Source of the DNA: Berberis thunbergii | Taxonomy: Eukaryota > Streptophyta > Magnoliopsida > Ranunculales > Berberidaceae | Assembly: GCA_003290165.1 (NCBI GenBank) | Contig: QNQO01000455.1 | Span: 620,001-684,000 of the forward strand | DNA length: 64,000 nucleotides | Reading direction: 5' to 3' | Shown here: one piece after another, positions 59,137 to 64,000 of the stretch | How the letters are laid out: every line of letters starts with the position of its first letter | How positions within the stretch are numbered: the stretch's first letter is position 1 | Position numbers and translations under genes: made by a program | The notes under the pieces: model-generated | What the model was told of the DNA's origin: nothing | What the model saw: only the letters and a program-made list of their open reading frames with translations | Database searches by the model: none

Positions 59137-59812
59137 GCAAAGAAGGGAGGGGAGAGGGAGGCGGCCGGGAGGGGGTCGTTCTTTCGAAGCAGAGAGATGG
59201 AGAGGAGACCGAGATGACCCTTTGAGTGTCCGTGAGAAGGAGACGACCCAGGGTCCGTGAGAAGGAGACGACCCAGGGTCCGTGAGAAGGAGAAGAAGGA
59301 GACACCGGCCTTCGTTGAAGTGGACGACCAGCTTCGCTGAAGGAGACGACCGGCCTTCACTGTCTGAAGGAGACGACCAAGGAGATTTCACTCAGTTTAC
59401 TGTGAGTGAGAAAGGGGAGAATGCGATTATGTGAGATACTAAGATGAAAGTGAAAGACTAGGGTTTAATCCTTTTATATAGTTGAGGGTAGTTTTGTAAT
59501 TTTATCAGTTAAACGGATATTCGTGGGGCGGATAGGGCTAAATCCGTATCAGCCCCGATTAATAAACGGATACAGATTGAAAATCCGTATCCGCCCCAAA
59601 ATCCAGGGATCCTTTACCAAATCGCCCGAAACGGGGCGAGTGGGGCGGATATCCGAAAAAACCCTCCCCACTGCCATCTCTAGACCTTGAAAAGCTTGTA
59701 CGCATAGTAACAATCTGAATGAAAACAATAACATAAAAAAAGGGATAAAATATAGAAAGAAGGCCAATTTAATCCTTTTCATTTTCGGTTGGATGCTTCC
59801 GTTTTCAGGCAT

Positions 59813-59920
59813 TGTCACGCCCAAGGATTGTGATTTCGTTTTTTGAGTTCATTTCGGAATTCTGATTTTAAGAAATATTTTGATGTGTAAATAAAGAATG
59901 TAAAATTTCAAAGATATATA

Positions 59921-59964
<44 letters not shown>

Positions 59965-60410
59965 AATTTCTAAGGTATATGAAAATGTGAAAAAAATAGA
60001 TGCAAGTAAATAAATCTATTAAACATATTAAATGAAGCCTAAATACCAAGAAATGAAATAAACATGAAATTAATATATAATCAGAATATCAAGGGGTGGT
60101 TTCAAAAATCAATATATATGTTGAAGAAATGATAATTAAAAAATCAGGGGGTGGTTTTAAAAATCAATAAATAATTAGAAGAATCGATAGTACAAAAAAT
60201 CTCAAAATTTACGAAAAAACTCCGAAAATTTTCAAAATAACTCTTGAAAAAATGTAATTTTTGGTAGCTAGGTTTTGTGCTTTTATGAAAAAATGAAATT
60301 TTTCGAAATAACCTCGACAAGATGTAACCTTTTATTTTGCCATTTTTCTTTTCGTAATTTCAAAAAAATGAAGTTTTCGTTGAAATTTTGCGGAATGTGG
60401 TCACGCCCCA
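59813..60410. repeat. Repeat family R1, copy 3 (longest)
   Basis: Left end TGTCACGCCCAAGGATTGTG, an (AT)n run (59929-59960), right end GTTGAAATTTTGCGGAATGTGG. Directly followed by TCACGCCCCAATTTTC and CACTA family X. Confidence 0.6.
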
Positions 60411-60438
60411 ATTTTCAAGAAAATGAACATCCTTATAT

Positions 60439-62080
60439 CACTACAAAAAACCCCTTTAGCGATGATACGTAGCGCGATGAAGCTTGTTTTGTCGCTCAAA
60501 ATTAACTTAACATAACGACAAATTTACTATTGTCGCACATTTACAAAGATTAGTTAACAAGCTAAAGCGACACATTGTTTTGTCGCTTAAAAAATCTTAC
60601 GCGATGCAATTAAGCCTTCATCGCATAAATTATGAGCGACAAAGTGTCGTTGCCTAACATGATAACTTTTGTCGCCCTAAAAGGACATTAATTTTTCAAA
60701 CAGCTACTTTGAGCGAGCAACTTAAACGTCATAAGGTGACGAATTGTTTCGTCACATAAGATCTGAACTGTTTATTTTCTTCACGAAGTAGAACAATCAG
60801 ATTTGCGTTATTCACTATTTTTCACTATAGGCTCTGTCGTTCTCTCTCTGTGTTGCCGACCACCATTTCCAATCCTCCCTCTCTTTTATAGGAGAACAAT
60901 GAGGAAATTGCTACAAAATAATTTTTGTTTTTTAAATTTTATGAAATTAGGTTGCGATCTAGGGATTTTGGAGAGTGTCTCATACTGATTTTTGAGTGCA
61001 TACTAGATATTTATTAATTAATAATATCTACGTCCACTTGAAGATTGTAATTGAGATGCTGCCAAAATATTTCCACATCAAAACCTAATCGCATTAGTGT
61101 GTTAACTCACTTGAATTCTCATGTTTTGTTTTGTTTTATAAATTGAAAATGGGTGCAATGGAAAGACAATGGATACAAAATCAAGACATATGTTGTGATG
61201 AATAATTAAATGGGATTGAGAGTTTCATTGAGTTTGCAAGGACACATGTGACTGGTACGACAAATCATATCACACTTTGGTACTAGCATGATCCTTTTAT
61301 TTTGGCAACTATGGAAAAACAATTTTTATCTAGATGAACCTAAAGCAGGTGGTGGATGGAAAATAGGCCAAACGATCCAGCAAAGAAGTATATCGAACAT
61401 TCCTAAAAAGGCTTTGGATGACCATAGTGATGACGACACCGCTGATCAAGAGAATTCATCTTCAAACATTCCCATTATCCAACAAATATTTGAGTTATTT
61501 GTCGAACTTCCTCCAATTGATGACGATTATGATGTTGAATTATCACCTGCAAAAGGTGAAGTTTATGATAACCATGTTGGATGAACTTGAAGAAGAAGTT
61601 GAAAGTGATTACTCTACTGATTTAGATTAAATAACATTTGTAGGAATATAAGTGGTTAAATTGGTTACAAGATGTTAAAATTAATCTATATTTGTTAGTT
61701 CACTTAATTGAATTTGTTAATGTACCATGAATTTTTTTTAAAGTAAATTTGTTATATGGATGTCGAAGTTCAATTAATTAATTAAACAATGATATCAAAG
61801 TTCCTCCCTAAAATAAACAAATTCAATATTTGCGCGACAAAGTTAGAATATCTCATCGCGCAAACAGTGTCACCCTTTTAGCGACTAGTTGAACTGTTTC
61901 GTCTCCCAAAAGCACATTGCGCGACGCTTACTCGTTTCTTCGTTGTGCTAACCTAAAAATTTGGCGTGTGTTTTTGGCGGCTAAAATTTGGCCTGAAAAT
62001 TTGAAAACTAGCGCGACGAAATTAAGGATTTATGGCGACAAATGTGTTCGTTGCATAAAATCTACCGTTTTAAATAGGTT
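60439..62080 (+). mobile_element. CACTA family X, copy 2 (right end not seen)
   Basis: Starts CACTACAAAAAACCCC with GCGACAAAG/GTCGC subterminal motifs to about 60760. It continues with a promoter-like stretch and a short coding remnant (61288-61630), then more GCGACGAAATT-type motifs (61830-62060). No TAGTG terminus is found before the sequence switches to a copy of terpene synthase intron 2 at 62084. Confidence 0.6.
61288..61584 (+). pseudogene. Short acidic coding remnant in CACTA family X
   Basis: A 98-aa frame with NNFYLDEPKAGGGWKIGQTI, followed by an acidic Asp/Glu-rich tail. The first part vaguely resembles the C-terminal region of plant CACTA-associated proteins (a 'YxxDPxxGxxWKVVQ' style), recalled from memory. 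It has no clear start context and may be only the end of a lost gene. Confidence 0.35.
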
Positions 62081-62083
62081 TCT

Positions 62084-62388
62084 ATGTCCGCTCACAAACA
62101 ACATCAATATTTTATTTAATAAGCTTTCTAGCTTGCAAGTGTATTCATGCATGACTGATTCTCTTTAGTTACTCCATCTTCGGTTAATAAGAGGAGGTCG
62201 TACTAGATTCAAGTATATATTCAACCACGACTAGTCCAAAGCATTTCCAATGGGCCGAGAGACCTCAAAAACATTTTGTCTTAACAATTTAAGTTGTTTA
62301 GGGGGAGAATTTTACTTCTAGATAGAGATCTTTTAGAAGACATTTGAAGTGGGCCGCTGGAGATGCTCTTTATTGAGATATTGCTACA
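62084..62388 (-). repeat. Copy of terpene synthase intron 2 segment
   Basis: Matches 40740-41036 nearly base for base, including the AGCATCTCCAATGGGCC MITE, with one extra 14-bp piece. It is joined on the left to CACTA family X and on the right to D2-like sequence (TTCAAAGTCATTCGTTG). It then runs into the hAT-end flank (CTAGACCTTGAAAAGC). Confidence 0.8.
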
Positions 62389-62570
62389 TTCAAAGTCATT
62401 CGTTGCAGGTTCATGAAAATGTTGTCAAATGATCTCACTGCCATCCCTAGACCTTGAAAAGCTTGTACACATAATAACAGTCTAAATGAAAACAATATCA
62501 TAAAAAAAAGGAGAAAGAAGGCCAATTTAATCCTTTTCGTTTTCGGTTGGATACTTCCGTTTTCAGGCAT

Positions 62571-63140
62571 TGTCACGCCCAAGGATTGTGTTTTCGTTTT
62601 TCGAGTTCATTTCAGAATCCTGATTTAAGAAATATTTTGATGTATAAAGAAAAACTTAAAATTTCAAAGATATATAAAAAAAAATATATATATATATATA
62701 ATAATTTCTAAGGTATATGAAATGTGAAAAAATAGATGCAAGTAAATAAATCTATTAAACATATTAAATGAAGCCTAAATACGAAGAAATGAAACAAACA
62801 TAAAATTAATATATAATCAGAATATCAAGGGGTGGTTTCAAAAATCAATATATATGTAGAAGAAATGATAATTAGAAAATTAGGCGGTGGTTTTAAAAAT
62901 CAACAAATAATTAGAAGAATTGATAGTACAAAAAATCTTGAAATTTATGAAAAAAACTCCGAAAATTTTCAAAAAAACTCTCGAAAAAATGTAAATTTTG
63001 GTAGCTGGGTTTTGTACTTTTACGAAAAAATGAAAATTTTCAAAATAACCTCGAAAAGATGTAACCTTTTATTTTGCCATTTTTCTTTTCGTAATTTTCT
63101 AAAAAACGAAGTTTTCGTTGAAATTTCGCGGAATGTGGTC
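62571..63140. repeat. Repeat family R1, copy 4
   Basis: Close to copy 3, with the same left end TGTCACGCCCAAGGATTGTG. Flanked on the left by the same GGCCAATTTAATCC... sequence, so a larger unit (flank + R1 + CACTA X) is duplicated at 59690-61270 and 62440-64000. Confidence 0.6.
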
Positions 63141-63177
63141 ACGCTCCAATTTTCGAGATAATGAACATCCTTATATC

Positions 63178-64000
63178 ACTAAAAAAACCCTTTAGTGATG
63201 ATACGTAGCGCGATGAAGCTTGTTCATCACTCAAAATTAACTTAACACGACGACAAATTTACTATCGTCGCACATTTACAAAGAATAGTTAACAAGCTAA
63301 AGCGACGCATTGTTTTGTCGCTTAAAAAAATCTTACGCGATGCAATTAAGCCTTCATTGCATAAATTATGAGCGACAAAGTGTCGTTGCCTAACACGATC
63401 ACTTTTGTCACCCTAAAATGACATTAATTTTTCAAACAACTACTTTGAGCGACCAACTTAAACGTCATAAGGTGACAAATTGTTTCGTTGCGTAAGATCT
63501 GAATTGTTTATTTTCTTCACGAAGTAGAACAATCAGATCTGCGTTATTCACTATTTTATCCTCTTGTTTTTCACTATAGGCCTCCATCCTTCTCTCTCTA
63601 CGTTGTCGGCCACCATTTCCAATCCCCTCTCTCTTTTACAGGAGAACAATGACGAAATTGCTACAATTTTTTTTTTAATTTTATGAAATTAGGTTACAAT
63701 CGTGGGATTTTGGAGAGTGTCTCATACTGTTTTTTGAGTGCATACTAGATATTTATTAATTAATAATATCTACGTCCACTTGAAGAATTGTAATTGAGAT
63801 GCTGCCGAAAATTTCCATATCAAAACCTAATCGCATTAGTGTCGTTAACTCACTTGAATTCTCATGTTTTGTTTTGTTTTATAAATTGAAAACGGGCGCC
63901 AATAGAAAGACAATGGATACAAAATCAAGACATATGTTGTGATGAATAATTAAATGGGGTTGAGAGCTTGATTGAGTTTGCAAGGACACATGTCACTGGG
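63178..64000 (+). mobile_element. CACTA family X, copy 3 (runs off the window)
   Basis: Starts CACTAAAAAAACCC and parallels 60439-61255 closely (AAGCGACGCATTG, GAATTCTCATGTTTTGTTTTG, CAAGGACACATG). Its right end lies outside the window. Confidence 0.6.

Larger units (their letters stand above)
48725..59685. mobile_element. hAT-like element holding the chromovirus
   Basis: The left end TAGGGATGGCAGTGGGGCGG and right end CCCCACTGCCATCTCTA are inverted repeats. The outer parts (48725-49191 and 59137-59685) together match the element type at 44154. No convincing 8-bp target duplication is seen at the outer ends. The right part has two tandem copies of GTCCGTGAGAAGGAGACGAC (59228-59300). Confidence 0.55.

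Noticed and set aside
59050..59391. Overlapping minus-strand frames rich in Ser/Pro/Arg
   Set aside because: They come from tandem GTCCGTGAGAAGGAGACGAC repeats inside the hAT-like element and part of an LTR; no domain.

Overview
The window is nuclear DNA of a flowering plant, most likely a eudicot. The evidence is spliced plant genes with GT-AG introns (a terpene synthase and a CBP60 calmodulin-binding protein), plant-only nicotianamine synthase remnants, Ty1/copia and chromodomain Ty3/gypsy retrotransposons primed by initiator-Met tRNA, CACTA, hAT and MITE elements, and tRNA-derived SINEs. All calls come from reading the sequence; no database search was run.

Left part (1-16.5 kb). A fragment of nicotianamine synthase (9.0-9.5 kb) is followed by a block (copy B, 9.6-16.2 kb) that also exists at 0.76-8.4 kb (copy A). 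The two copies took different insertions after they separated: two solo LTRs, a 962-bp hAT element and Copia-1 in copy A, and Copia-2 in copy B. Each copy serves as the empty site for the other, so target-site duplications can be read directly.

Middle (16.6-37.8 kb). This is one CBP60-family gene on the plus strand, blown apart by insertions. Copia-4 sits in an intron. Copia-3 sits in a coding exon (TSD GCAAC). A 7.5-kb block lies inside Copia-3, flanked by a 183-bp direct duplication of Copia-3 sequence. That block looks like a gypsy-type derivative with very long LTRs carrying a pentatricopeptide-repeat (PPR) gene fragment, present twice. A stop codon, an (ATT)n microsatellite, a palindromic MITE and a foldback sequence complete the decay.

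Right-centre (38.9-41.7 kb). An apparently intact seven-exon terpene synthase gene on the minus strand (601 aa; RDR, DDIYD and NSE/DTE motifs present) is the only gene that looks functional.

Right part (42-64 kb). This is a nested repeat landscape. A duplicated block (42.1-44.6 and 46.7-49.2 kb) brackets CACTA remnants. The second copy holds a hAT-like element, which holds a chromodomain gypsy element (49,192-59,136), which holds a 4.4-kb non-autonomous CACTA element (50,267-54,659, TSD GAA). The CACTA in turn carries exon fragments of two unrelated host genes: malonyl-CoA:ACP transacylase and a BRWD/PHIP-like WD40 protein. The last 5 kb repeats a TIR-bearing family and another CACTA family, joined to a copy of part of terpene synthase intron 2.

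No operon-like or defence-type system was found. The most novel-looking structures are the multi-gene capture inside the CACTA element, the PPR-bearing long-LTR derivative with its 183-bp flanking duplication, and the Gln/Ser/His repeat expansion inside the Copia-2 polyprotein.
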